Origin: UBA3775 sp964572955
GTDB lineage: Bacteria > Bacillota > Clostridia > Lachnospirales > Lachnospiraceae
Reading direction: 5' to 3'
NCBI GenBank assembly: GCA_964572955.1
Contig: CAZNGY010000005.1
Coordinates: forward strand, 1 to 56,367
DNA: 56,367 nt
Positions 24,642-32,792 of this stretch are shown here, piece by piece. Numbering within the stretch: position 1 is the stretch's first letter; each line of letters opens with the position of its first letter. Position numbers and translations under genes: made by a program. The notes under the pieces are model-generated. The model was not told the DNA's origin, did no database searches, and was given only the letters and a program-made list of their open reading frames with translations.

Positions 24642-25760
24642 TTATCTGTATTCATCTTTTCTCTGAACAACTATCTGGATGTCATCCGGACTTCCCTCAA
24701 GTTTTTGTCCTGCATGAATTGAACCATGAGCCTCAACTATGCAGTTTTCAATATATGTATTGTCTCCTATGTGAACATCATTTAATATAATTGAGTTTTT
24801 AATTACACAATTATCTCCAACATACACTTTTTTGAAAATGATTGAATTTTCAACTTTACCATTGATGATTGAACCACTTGCAACAAGGCTGTTCTTAACA
24901 TCCGCACTAGGGTTGTATTTTGCCGGCGGAAGATCATCAACCTTTGAATAAACATCAGGATGTTCTTTAAAGAAGTAATCCCTTACATCTCTCTTAAGGA
25001 AATCCATATTGGTTCTGTAATAGGATTCAACCGATGCAATGTTTGACCAATATGTATCCATCTTATAAGCCATTATTTTCTTAGTCTCGGTATACCTCAC
25101 AAGAATGCCTCTTACGAAATCATACTGATCTTCTTCTGCTGCCGCCTCACAAAGTTCAATAAGAAGTCTTCTTCTTATTACATAAACTCCTGTGGATATT
25201 ATATTGGTTGTTGCTTTATGGGATTTTTCCTCAAATTCAACAACCCTGTTTTCTCCGTCAAGAGTAACCGAACCGAATCTGCTGACATCATCATGTTCAC
25301 CTGCAGTTTTTACAACTACGGTAATGTCTGCATTCTTTTCGATATGATAATTTATAACCTCATTGTAATCAAGTTTATAAACGCCGTCACCTGATGCTAT
25401 TACCACATATGGCTCATGTGATTCCTTGAGGAAATCAAGATTCTGATAAATTGCATCAAGAGTTCCTCTGTACCAGAACCCATTATCCGTTGTAATCGTA
25501 GGTGCAAATGTATAAAGTCCGCCGTGCTTACGTCCGAAATCCCACCATTTTGATGAACTTAAATGTTCATGCAGTGAACGGCTGTTGTACTGTGTAAGAA
25601 CAGCTACTTTCTGGATTTTGGAATTACTCATGTTACTGAGTGCAAAGTCAATACTTCTGAAGCTTCCTGCAACAGGCATTGCTGCAATGGCTCTTTTATG
25701 AGATAACTCTTTCATTCGTGCCGAATTTCCACCGGCTAAAATAATACCTATTGCTTTCAT
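24642..25760 (-). CDS. glgD: Glucose-1-phosphate adenylyltransferase subunit GlgD
   Basis: The second subunit of ADP-glucose pyrophosphorylase in Gram-positive bacteria; in studied cases GlgD alone is poorly active and modulates GlgC. The 372-residue protein has the nucleotidyltransferase N-terminus IGIILAGGNSARMKEL but with an altered signature: the canonical GGxGxRL-T and KPAVPF motifs are replaced (NSARMKELSHKRAIAAMPVAG), consistent with a regulatory role. The C-terminal left-handed beta-helix shows hexapeptide repeats (INGKVENSIIFKKVYVGDNCVIKNSIIL). Its ATG overlaps the glgC stop by four bases. Confidence 0.95.
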   Translation of the reverse strand: MKAIGIILAGGNSARMKELSHKRAIAAMPVAGSFRSIDFALSNMSNSKIQKVAVLTQYNSRSLHEHLSSSKWWDFGRKHGGLYTFAPTITTDNGFWYRGTLDAIYQNLDFLKESHEPYVVIASGDGVYKLDYNEVINYHIEKNADITVVVKTAGEHDDVSRFGSVTLDGENRVVEFEEKSHKATTNIISTGVYVIRRRLLIELCEAAAEEDQYDFVRGILVRYTETKKIMAYKMDTYWSNIASVESYYRTNMDFLKRDVRDYFFKEHPDVYSKVDDLPPAKYNPSADVKNSLVASGSIINGKVENSIIFKKVYVGDNCVIKNSIILNDVHIGDNTYIENCIVEAHGSIHAGQKLEGSPDDIQIVVQRKDEYR

Positions 25761-27031
25761 CGTCTGTCACCTGCCTTAATCAAACTTCCGCCACTTGGGA
25801 GAACTCCTCCGATATAATCATCTTCAGCCGTTCCTCCGCTTATGACTGTATTCTTTCCGACAGTAACTCCTGACGGAATGACTGTATCCTCTCCGATTGT
25901 AACCAGACCGTCACCATAAATCTTTGGCCACTGTTCATTAGGTACTTCTTCACCGATACCAATCTTACAATCATCTCCGATTACTACATTCTCCGCAACA
26001 ATCGCCTTTTCAAGATAAGTGCCTTTGCCGATTACGGAATTCTTCATGATTATCGAATCCTTAACCACCGCACCCTCTTCAATTGTTACGCCCGCTGCAA
26101 TTACTGAATTGGTCACTTCTCCATACACTTCTGTTCCCTCACCTATAATTGCTTTATTTACTTTTGCGGTATCTGCAATGTACTGCGGTCTTATAATATC
26201 ACTTGCAGTATATATCTTCCAATATTCGTCATAAAGATCAAACACAGGAACCATGTCTATAAGTTCCATGTTGGCAGCCCAATACGAGCCAAGAGTTCCT
26301 ACATCCTTCCAATATCCCTTAAATTCATAAGCAAACACTCTGTCGCCCCTGTTGTGGCAGTATGGAATAATGTGTTTTCCGAAATCACAGCCTTCCTGAT
26401 CCTGAAGTGTAAGAAGTGCTTCTTTTAATACCTTCCATGTAAATATGTAAATACCCATCGATGCAAGATTGCTTCTTGGATTCTTAGGTTTTTCTTCAAA
26501 TTCTTTGATTCTCATGTCATCATCAGTAATTACGACACCGAATCTGCTTGCCTCCTCCCAAGGCACCTGAATTGTTGCAAGTGTTATATCCGCATTATTT
26601 GCCTTGTGATAATTAAGCATTTCTTCATAATCCATTTTGTAAATATGGTCGCCTCCAAGCACAAGTACATACTCAGGATTATAATGCTCCATAAACCTAA
26701 GATTCTGGAAAATGGCATTTGCCGTTCCGGTATACCATTCAGCATTTGTGCTCTTCTCGTATGGCGGAAGTATTGATACACCGCCTACATTACGGTCAAG
26801 ATCCCATGGAATACCGATTCCGATGTGAGTATTAAGTCTGAGTGGCTGATACTGTGTAAGTACACCAACCGTGTCAACACTTGAATTTATACAGTTACTT
26901 AACGGAAAGTCAATAATCGAATACTTTCCTCCGAATCCTACCGCCGGTTTTGCTACGCCTGAAGTCAGGACACCAAGCCTGGAACCCTGTCCGCCGGCAA
27001 GAAGCATGGCTATCATTTCTTTCTTAATCAC
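25757..27031 (-). CDS. glgC: Glucose-1-phosphate adenylyltransferase, catalytic subunit
   Basis: Makes ADP-glucose from ATP and glucose-1-phosphate, the committed step in glycogen synthesis. The 424-residue protein has the intact catalytic motifs AMLLAGGQGSRLGVLT, KPAVGFGGKYSIIDFPLSNC, LVLGGDHIYKMDY and EFEEKP, and a C-terminal beta-helix of hexapeptide repeats. The start is GTG (27031) preceded by GAGGTGAG. It is the first gene of glgCD; glycogen synthase and branching enzyme are not in the window. Confidence 0.96.
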   Translation of the reverse strand: MIKKEMIAMLLAGGQGSRLGVLTSGVAKPAVGFGGKYSIIDFPLSNCINSSVDTVGVLTQYQPLRLNTHIGIGIPWDLDRNVGGVSILPPYEKSTNAEWYTGTANAIFQNLRFMEHYNPEYVLVLGGDHIYKMDYEEMLNYHKANNADITLATIQVPWEEASRFGVVITDDDMRIKEFEEKPKNPRSNLASMGIYIFTWKVLKEALLTLQDQEGCDFGKHIIPYCHNRGDRVFAYEFKGYWKDVGTLGSYWAANMELIDMVPVFDLYDEYWKIYTASDIIRPQYIADTAKVNKAIIGEGTEVYGEVTNSVIAAGVTIEEGAVVKDSIIMKNSVIGKGTYLEKAIVAENVVIGDDCKIGIGEEVPNEQWPKIYGDGLVTIGEDTVIPSGVTVGKNTVISGGTAEDDYIGGVLPSGGSLIKAGDRR

Positions 27032-27204
27032 GATCTCACCTCGTTATTATACATTTTAGAACTGCCTGAAAACACGGGCTTCCCCCATTATTGTTTCTGC
27101 TCAATCATGCGGGCATTTACTCGGGCCGTTCCCTCCCTATTTCTTTCTTAATAAAAAAATCCCCAAACTGAATTTTTGCATAAGAACACCTCTACTTAAG
27201 CGAT
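27032..27204 (-). other. Long 5' leader of glgC
   Basis: About 170 bases separate the predicted start point from the glgC GTG. No known riboswitch core was recognised. The leader contains the pentamer GCCCG three times, runs of G (GGGAGGG, GGGGG) and a possible six-codon reading frame ATG ATT GAG CAG AAA CAA TAA; whether it is translated is unknown. Confidence 0.35.
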
Positions 27205-27233
27205 AGTATACCATAAGCTTTTCTATTTGTGAA
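27205..27233 (-). promoter_or_regulatory. Promoter of glgCD
   Basis: On the minus strand TTCACA (27233-27228), a 17-base spacer and TATACT (27210-27205), with a TG one base before the -10 hexamer. Confidence 0.75.
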
Positions 27234-27349
27234 TAAGATTTCATAAAAAAAAATCAACTTCTTTTCGTTTTTTGTGCAAATTTTACAAAATACTAACACA
27301 ATCCGACCCCTATTCCTACATTGACCGTTCAGATAAGTTTGATAAATGG

Positions 27350-27377
27350 TTGATTTTTTATTTAAAAATGCTATGAT
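27350..27377 (+). promoter_or_regulatory. Probable promoter of murC
   Basis: TTGATT (27350-27355), a 16-base spacer and TATGAT (27372-27377); the start codon is about 90 bases downstream. The 27234-27349 stretch between this and the glgC promoter is AT-rich with A and T tracts and holds nothing else I can name. Confidence 0.6.
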
Positions 27378-27468
27378 AATTTAATTAAAGAAGTAATGAT
27401 ATTCGCATTCTTTTTCCCTGACATATATTGTGAATATCTGCTTCAGACCATTTGAAAGGACCAAAAAT

Positions 27469-28872
27469 ATGTTTCAGATAAATATAAATAATCCGGTTCA
27501 TCTTCATTTTATCGGAATCGGCGGAATCAGCATGAGCGGACTTGCCGCATATCTTAATTCAAGAGGTTTTACCATTTCAGGCTCCGACCGTGATACCAGT
27601 CCGATTACCGAACATCTCAGCGGACTCGGAATAAAGGTTTTCCGCGGTCAGTTTGCCGACAATATCTCTGATGACATTGATGCCGTTGTTTATACTGCCG
27701 CAATTCATCCTGACAATCCCGAATATGCCGAATGTGTAAAAAGAGGAATTCCAATGATGGACAGAGCCACTCTTCTCGGTCAGCTTTGCAGATTTTTTAA
27801 GACTTCCATCGGTGTTGCCGGAACTCACGGAAAAACAACTACCACTTCAATGCTTGCAATGATCCTTCTTGATGCTGATACTGACCCTACAATTTCTGTC
27901 GGCGGCATACTGCCTGCTATTGGAGGGAACTTAAAAATAGGAAACGGCAGTCAGTTTCTTTTTGAAGCATGTGAATACACAAACAGCTTTCTTAAATTTC
28001 TCCCTACGGATGAGATCATACTCAATATAGAAGCCGATCATCTTGACTTTTTCAAAGACCTTGATGACATTCGTTCTTCCTTTAAAAAGTATGTTGATCT
28101 GGTTCCTGAAAATGGTCATATCGTAATCAACGGTGAAATAGAAAACTACAAAGAAATCTGTGCAGGTTCTGCTGCGCCTGTTGTAACCTATGGTTTATGC
28201 CATAACAACATGTCATATGAAAATGCACCTTACAACTACACAGCTGCAAATATCAGTTTTGACAGTTCTGATAAAGCTGAGTACGACCTTGTAGAAAACG
28301 GAAGAATAATCACTCACATTGTTCTATCTGTTCCCGGTGCACACAATGTCTCCAATTCACTGGCAGCAATAGCACTCGCTATTCAGAACGGTATTTCACT
28401 GGAGCACATTAAAAACGGACTTGCCGCCTACACCGGAACCGAACGCCGGTTCCAGAAAAAAGGTGAGTTCTGCGGCATAACGGTAATTGATGACTATGCT
28501 CATCACCCTACGGAAATAAAGGCTACAATTGCAACTGCCGAGTCATGCAGTGCAAATAACCGCTGGTACATTTTCCAACCACATACATTTTCCAGAACCA
28601 TTGCACTTAAAGATGAATTCATAGATGCCCTCAGCGGATGCAGTAAAGTTATACTTGCAAAGATTTATCCTGCAAGAGAAACCGATACGGGTGAAATCAG
28701 TTCTGAAGATTTATGCAGCGAATTAAAATCCCGTGGGGTAGATGCATACTATTTTTCGACATTTGATGAAATCGAAAAATTTTTATTGGAAAATTTAGTT
28801 CACGGGGACATGTTGATAACTATGGGTGCCGGAGATGTAGTAAAAATCGGCGAACATCTGCTTTCTGAATAA
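27469..28872 (+). CDS. murC: UDP-N-acetylmuramate--L-alanine ligase
   Basis: Adds the first amino acid of the peptidoglycan stem peptide in the cytoplasm, using ATP. The 467-residue protein has the N-terminal UDP-binding loop FIGIGGISMSGLA (about 14-26), the ATP loop GTHGKTTTTS (118-127), IEADHLDFF, and the C-terminal DDYAHHPTEIKAT. ATG 27469 is preferred over the longer ORF because GAAAGGA lies nine bases before it and it matches the usual family N-terminus. The stop codon is immediately followed by DnaA-box-like repeats. It is separated from the dcw cluster. Confidence 0.96.
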   Translation: MFQININNPVHLHFIGIGGISMSGLAAYLNSRGFTISGSDRDTSPITEHLSGLGIKVFRGQFADNISDDIDAVVYTAAIHPDNPEYAECVKRGIPMMDRATLLGQLCRFFKTSIGVAGTHGKTTTTSMLAMILLDADTDPTISVGGILPAIGGNLKIGNGSQFLFEACEYTNSFLKFLPTDEIILNIEADHLDFFKDLDDIRSSFKKYVDLVPENGHIVINGEIENYKEICAGSAAPVVTYGLCHNNMSYENAPYNYTAANISFDSSDKAEYDLVENGRIITHIVLSVPGAHNVSNSLAAIALAIQNGISLEHIKNGLAAYTGTERRFQKKGEFCGITVIDDYAHHPTEIKATIATAESCSANNRWYIFQPHTFSRTIALKDEFIDALSGCSKVILAKIYPARETDTGEISSEDLCSELKSRGVDAYYFSTFDEIEKFLLENLVHGDMLITMGAGDVVKIGEHLLSE

Positions 28873-28873
28873 C

Positions 28874-28891
28874 TTATCCACTTTATCCACC
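28874..28891 (+). promoter_or_regulatory. Tandem DnaA-box-like 9-mers, pair 1
   Basis: TTATCCACT (28874-28882) is followed directly by TTATCCACC (28883-28891). Each differs from the DnaA box TTATCCACA only at the last base. The pair begins two bases after the murC stop and overlaps the left arm of its terminator. Confidence 0.6.
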
Positions 28892-28929
28892 GACCTAATC
28901 TTTTTTAATGGTCGGTGGATATTTTTTTA
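28885..28929 (+). terminator. Terminator of murC
   Basis: ATCCACCGACC (28885-28895) pairs with GGTCGGTGGAT (28910-28920), an eleven-base stem, followed by ATTTTTTT. Confidence 0.9.
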
Positions 28930-29019
28930 TCCAAATTTTGTAATTTTTGTCGATTTTTCCACCTAAACCATTGATTTTACGCGGTTTTTACATAATACTA
29001 CAAAATCTGCTCCACAAGG

Positions 29020-29037
29020 TTATCCACTTTATCCACA
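29020..29037 (+). promoter_or_regulatory. Tandem DnaA boxes, pair 2
   Basis: TTATCCACT (29020-29028) is followed directly by a perfect consensus box TTATCCACA (29029-29037), in the same orientation and 9-base phase as pair 1, 146 bases further on. The pair lies 60-77 bases upstream of the -10 box of the dnaD-dnaC operon. The bases between the two pairs are AT-rich and include one weaker match, TTATCCAAA at 28927-28935. Confidence 0.7.
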
Positions 29038-29096
29038 ATTTCATTCTACAAACTGAACATGAATACTGGGGTGTTTTCTTTTCAAAATTGCTGTGC

Positions 29097-29102
29097 TATA
29101 CT
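29097..29102 (+). promoter_or_regulatory. Extended -10 promoter of the dnaD-like operon
   Basis: TATACT (29097-29102) with TG one base upstream forms an extended -10 element; the -35 position (TTTTCT) is poor. This places the start point near 29109 and explains why the ATG at 29059 is unlikely to be used. Confidence 0.55.
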
Positions 29103-29163
29103 AACCTCTGCCGGCAGATTTATGCCTGAATTAAGTACGTTTTCGGAGAGGATTTTAATAACC

Positions 29164-30321
29164 ATGTGTAAGATTGTAAGCGGAGGATACAGTACCGGTG
29201 TGACCATGCTGTCCAACCTCTTTATTGATAAATTTATGCCGGAGGCAAGTGAAACCAACCTTAAGGTCTACCTCTATATTCTCAGATATATTTATGTACC
29301 TGAAGCAGACATTTCACTCACCTCGATTGCTGACGTTCTTGACCTTACACCAAGATCTGTTGTCAAGGCTCTCAAGTATTGGCAAAATTGCGGTATACTT
29401 ACGTTTCAGACTGATGAAAGCGGTGAAATCAAAAGAATTTTCCTTAATGATATTTCTTCTCTTTCAACAGTGAATTCGTCTCAAAAAAGTAGTGTTGTGT
29501 CCGCGGACACAATGCCTGCGGTCGATGTTTCCTCCGCTGTTTCCGCAAAATCTTCCGTTCCGGTTCTTTCTCCTACTGATATTAATCGAATTTCAGAGCA
29601 GAACAGATTTCGCCAGCTTTTTGAGATTGTTGAAAACTATCTTGCACCTGCAACCGCAACTCCGGATGACATAAACGCCCTTGCGGTCATAATTGATTCA
29701 CTCAATTTTTCTGATGACCTTACACTTCACCTTTATGACTACTGCAGTTCAAAAAACAAACTTACGAGCAGTTATATTTTAAAAGTTGCAACAAACTGGG
29801 CCGAAAAAAACATCAGAACAGTTGAAGACGCCAAGCTTGAAGAACAGTTTTATGATGACCTTCTTATTTCCATCAAAAAATCTTTAGGCATGACACGAAA
29901 TCTCGGAAAAGTTCAGTTTGAAACAATCGAAAAATGGAGATATACATATCACATGCCGGAAGAAATGATACTTGAAGCCTGCAACAGAGCCTGTATGCAG
30001 GAGGTTGAAAAACCGTTTTCCTATGCAGCAAAAACAATAAAGAACTGGTATGACGACGGCATTAAAACTATGGATGAACTTGCAAAAGCTGATTTAAGAC
30101 ATGAAAACGAGGTTGCTGCAAAAGCCGCCGCCCGCAAAAACGCTTCTGTAAAGAAAGAGACATCATACAATCAGTTTAATGACTTTGAACAAAGAACAAT
30201 CACTCCGGAAGATGATGCAAAATTCGGCAGATATCTGCTCAGTCAGGGTGCTACCAAAGAACGGCGTGATGCCTTTAAAGATCGTCTTGCGAAAGCCGCA
30301 GACAGTGTAATAAATCAATAA
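29164..30321 (+). CDS. DnaD-domain replication protein
   Basis: A 385-residue protein of the DnaD/DnaB primosome family of Firmicutes, which helps load the replicative helicase at the origin or at stalled forks. An N-terminal winged-helix region (about 1-90, with SLTSIADVLDLTPRSVVKALKYW) is followed by a variable linker and two DnaB_2-type domains; the second holds the typical KWRYTYHMPEEMILEACNRAC and FSYAAKTIKNWYDDG (YxxxIxxxW-like) motif. ATG 29164 is preferred: GGAGAGGA lies upstream and the predicted promoter starts between it and the earlier ATG. The DnaC-like loader gene follows after 22 bases. Confidence 0.85.
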   Translation: MCKIVSGGYSTGVTMLSNLFIDKFMPEASETNLKVYLYILRYIYVPEADISLTSIADVLDLTPRSVVKALKYWQNCGILTFQTDESGEIKRIFLNDISSLSTVNSSQKSSVVSADTMPAVDVSSAVSAKSSVPVLSPTDINRISEQNRFRQLFEIVENYLAPATATPDDINALAVIIDSLNFSDDLTLHLYDYCSSKNKLTSSYILKVATNWAEKNIRTVEDAKLEEQFYDDLLISIKKSLGMTRNLGKVQFETIEKWRYTYHMPEEMILEACNRACMQEVEKPFSYAAKTIKNWYDDGIKTMDELAKADLRHENEVAAKAAARKNASVKKETSYNQFNDFEQRTITPEDDAKFGRYLLSQGATKERRDAFKDRLAKAADSVINQ

Positions 30322-30343
30322 CCGAATTTAAACGAGGCCTAAT

Positions 30344-31360
30344 ATGATATCAAATTCACAGTTGGATGAAATCAGCCGAATCTATGAATCAAGACGGATT
30401 CTGGCAGAAGAAAAAAAAGCTTCCAGAACCGAAGAAGTAGTTAAAGCCATTCCGGCAATTCAGGAAATCAACAACACCCTTGTTGAGAACTCTTTTAAAG
30501 CTCTCAGGATGTCATTTCTTGACGGAAGCAACTCTGCCCTTGACAATCTTCGTTCATCCAACAAAATACTTATAAAAACCAAACAGTCACTTTTAACCGG
30601 TGCAGGTTATCCTTCAGATTACCTTGATAATGTTTATCAGTGTCCTGAATGCAGAGACACCGGATTTATTAAAGACAGGGACGGTGTGATCATCTCACGC
30701 TGCCGCTGCTATGCCAAAACTGTTATCGAGCGCTTCTACATGACCAAGGAACGGAAAGAACTTCTGAACAGAGAAAATTTTCACACTTTCAATGTAAATC
30801 TTTACGATACCGACAAAATTGACGACGAATCCGGTATTTCTGAATACGACACGATGACTGACAGTGTTAATCGTGCACTGGACTTTGTAGATGACTTCAA
30901 AAACTACTATTCTAACCTGCTTATTTCAGGAAAAACCGGTACCGGAAAGACTTTTCTGGCAAACTGTATTGCCAAAAAACTTATCGACACAGGCGTTTCG
31001 GTTCTTTATCTTCCCGCAAATGATTTCTTTGAATACTGTAAAAAATCTCAGTTTTCCCAAGGTGAGGAAAGTAAGAATGCAGGAAATGAACTTGACTTCA
31101 TCATAAATGCCGAGTGTCTTATAATAGATGATTTAGGTTCGGAAATGAGCAACAGCTTCACAAATAACCAGCTCTTTGTTCTTCTCGAAAAGCGTGATCT
31201 GAAAAATCTCCACACAGTAATCACCACGAATCTTAACCGTCCGCAGATACAGAAAAGGTATTCCGACAGAATATATTCAAGACTTTTTGCCGGTTATTCC
31301 TATCTAAAGATGCCCGGAAGTGACAACCGTATAAAGCAAAAAAACAGCAATTTTATCTGA
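30344..31360 (+). CDS. DnaC/DnaI-like helicase loader ATPase
   Basis: A 338-residue AAA+ ATPase of the DnaC/DnaI type that loads the replicative helicase. A helical N-terminus is followed by a zinc-binding CxxC...CxC set (Cys100, 103, 120, 122; CPEC and CRC), as in DnaI-like loaders. The ATPase core has Walker A SGKTGTGKT (about 195-203), Walker B CLIIDDLGSE, sensor 1 VITTNLN and an arginine-containing SDRIYSRLF. It is co-transcribed with the DnaD-domain gene. IstB, the transposon helper, is related, but the zinc site and context argue for the loader. Confidence 0.88.
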   Translation: MISNSQLDEISRIYESRRILAEEKKASRTEEVVKAIPAIQEINNTLVENSFKALRMSFLDGSNSALDNLRSSNKILIKTKQSLLTGAGYPSDYLDNVYQCPECRDTGFIKDRDGVIISRCRCYAKTVIERFYMTKERKELLNRENFHTFNVNLYDTDKIDDESGISEYDTMTDSVNRALDFVDDFKNYYSNLLISGKTGTGKTFLANCIAKKLIDTGVSVLYLPANDFFEYCKKSQFSQGEESKNAGNELDFIINAECLIIDDLGSEMSNSFTNNQLFVLLEKRDLKNLHTVITTNLNRPQIQKRYSDRIYSRLFAGYSYLKMPGSDNRIKQKNSNFI

Positions 31361-31419
31361 TTTGACCATCTCTAAGGCTATAATCTACCTATAAATGTGC
31401 ATATTTTAGATAGATTTAT

Positions 31420-31458
31420 CATTCAGAATTTGGTATACTGATTCTGAATGTTTTATTT
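31420..31458 (+). promoter_or_regulatory. Dyad enclosing a -10 box between dnaC-like gene and prs
   Basis: CATTCAGAAT (31420-31429) and ATTCTGAATG (31441-31450) form a perfect ten-base inverted repeat, followed by TTTTATTTC. It can be read as a terminator of the upstream operon. The 11-base centre is TTGGTATACTG, an extended -10 element (TATACT at 31434-31439), so it may equally be a prs promoter within an operator. I cannot decide between these. Confidence 0.55.
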
Positions 31459-31512
31459 CAGTTACACAACATTTTGAACATCATATAAATTTTATTTCAG
31501 GAGGATTCAAAT

Positions 31513-32691
31513 ATGTCTCAGGAAGATATGTATACAGAAGACATTTCTTACGGCCCGCTCGGTATAATCGCTTTAAAGAGCAGTGAAGATATGGGAGCAA
31601 AGGTTGATGAGTATATCGCCGGCTGGAGAAAAAACAGGGAAAGCAAATTCAAATCAGCACCTGTTTACAAAAATTATCAGAAAGATTCCTATCTCATCGA
31701 CTTTAAATGTCCGCGTTTCGGAACAGGAGAAGCTAAATGTGTAATCAATGAAACCGTCAGAGGTAAAGACATCTTCATCCTTCTTGATGTATGTAATTAC
31801 AGTCTCTCATATACTGTTTGCGGTCAAAAGTCACCTATGTCGCCTGATGACCATTTCGCAGACTTAAAGAGAGTTATTGCTGCCATCAGCGGTAAGGCAA
31901 GAAGAATCACTGTTATCATGCCTTTCCTTTACGAAAGCCGTCAGCATAAGAGAAGTTCCAGAGAATCTCTCGACTGTGCAATTGCTCTTCAGGAACTTGT
32001 AAACATGGGTGTGGATTCCATTATCACTTTTGATGCTCACGATCCAAGAGTACAGAACGCAATTCCGTTCAACTCACTCGAAAATGTTCAGCCTGCTTAT
32101 CAGTTTGTTAAGGCTCTCATCAAAAATGTTCCTGACATCAAACTCAACTCAAAAGACCTCATGATTATTTCTCCTGACGAAGGAGCAATGAGCCGTGCCG
32201 TATATTTTGCAACGGTTCTCGGAGCTGACATGGGTATGTTCTACAAGAGACGTGATTATACTACCGTTGTTGACGGAAGAAATCCTATTGTTGCACATGA
32301 ATTCCTTGGTACTGACGTTACCGGCAAAGACGTAATCATTCTTGATGATATGATTTCATCCGGAGAAAGTATGATTGATACGGCAAGAGAATTAAAGAGA
32401 CGTAATGCCGGAAGAATTTTCGTTTGTACAACATTTGGTCTCTTTACGAACGGTCTCGAAAGATTTGATAAAGCTTATGAAGAAGGTCTCTTCTATCGTA
32501 TAGTAACAACAAATCTTGTTTATCAGACTCCTGAACTTCTTTCCAGAGAATGGTATATCAGTGCGGATATGTCTAAATACGTTGCACTCCTTATCGATGC
32601 ACTTAATCATGATGCCTCAATAAGCGAGCTTTTGAGTCCTACTGAAAGAATACATAAACTTATAGACAAACATAACAACGGAGAAATTTAA
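31513..32691 (+). CDS. prs: Ribose-phosphate pyrophosphokinase (long form)
   Basis: Makes PRPP from ribose-5-phosphate and ATP for purine, pyrimidine, NAD, His and Trp synthesis. The PRPP-binding loop is VIILDDMISSGESMIDTA (about 277-294), with the flexible-loop equivalent MPFLYESRQHKRSSRES and the FDAHDPR motif near residue 175. At 392 residues it is clearly longer than the 310-320 of the usual class I enzyme; the extra length is mostly N-terminal and in the C-terminal tail. CAGGAGG precedes the ATG. Its own terminator follows. Confidence 0.93.
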   Translation: MSQEDMYTEDISYGPLGIIALKSSEDMGAKVDEYIAGWRKNRESKFKSAPVYKNYQKDSYLIDFKCPRFGTGEAKCVINETVRGKDIFILLDVCNYSLSYTVCGQKSPMSPDDHFADLKRVIAAISGKARRITVIMPFLYESRQHKRSSRESLDCAIALQELVNMGVDSIITFDAHDPRVQNAIPFNSLENVQPAYQFVKALIKNVPDIKLNSKDLMIISPDEGAMSRAVYFATVLGADMGMFYKRRDYTTVVDGRNPIVAHEFLGTDVTGKDVIILDDMISSGESMIDTARELKRRNAGRIFVCTTFGLFTNGLERFDKAYEEGLFYRIVTTNLVYQTPELLSREWYISADMSKYVALLIDALNHDASISELLSPTERIHKLIDKHNNGEI

Positions 32692-32703
32692 TTAATCCGT
32701 TGA

Positions 32704-32756
32704 TTAAAAAAAGGAATGCCAGCGGACACAATCCGTTGACATTCCTTTTTATTTTG
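32704..32756. terminator. Bidirectional terminator after prs
   Basis: AAAAGGAATG pairs with CATTCCTTTT across a partly paired CGGA/TCCG interior, with T runs on both strands; it serves prs and the converging ABC permease gene. Confidence 0.85.
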
Positions 32757-32792
32757 TAATATTGTAATAATTAATTCTATCTCATTTCTATA

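Noticed and set aside
28873..29060. Chromosomal origin of replication
   Set aside because: DnaA boxes are present but dnaA, dnaN, rpmH or gyrB are not nearby, so a regulatory role is more likely; origin status cannot be judged from this window.
29059..29163. Longer N-terminus for the DnaD-domain protein
   Set aside because: The predicted promoter lies inside this stretch and GGAGAGGA supports ATG 29164.
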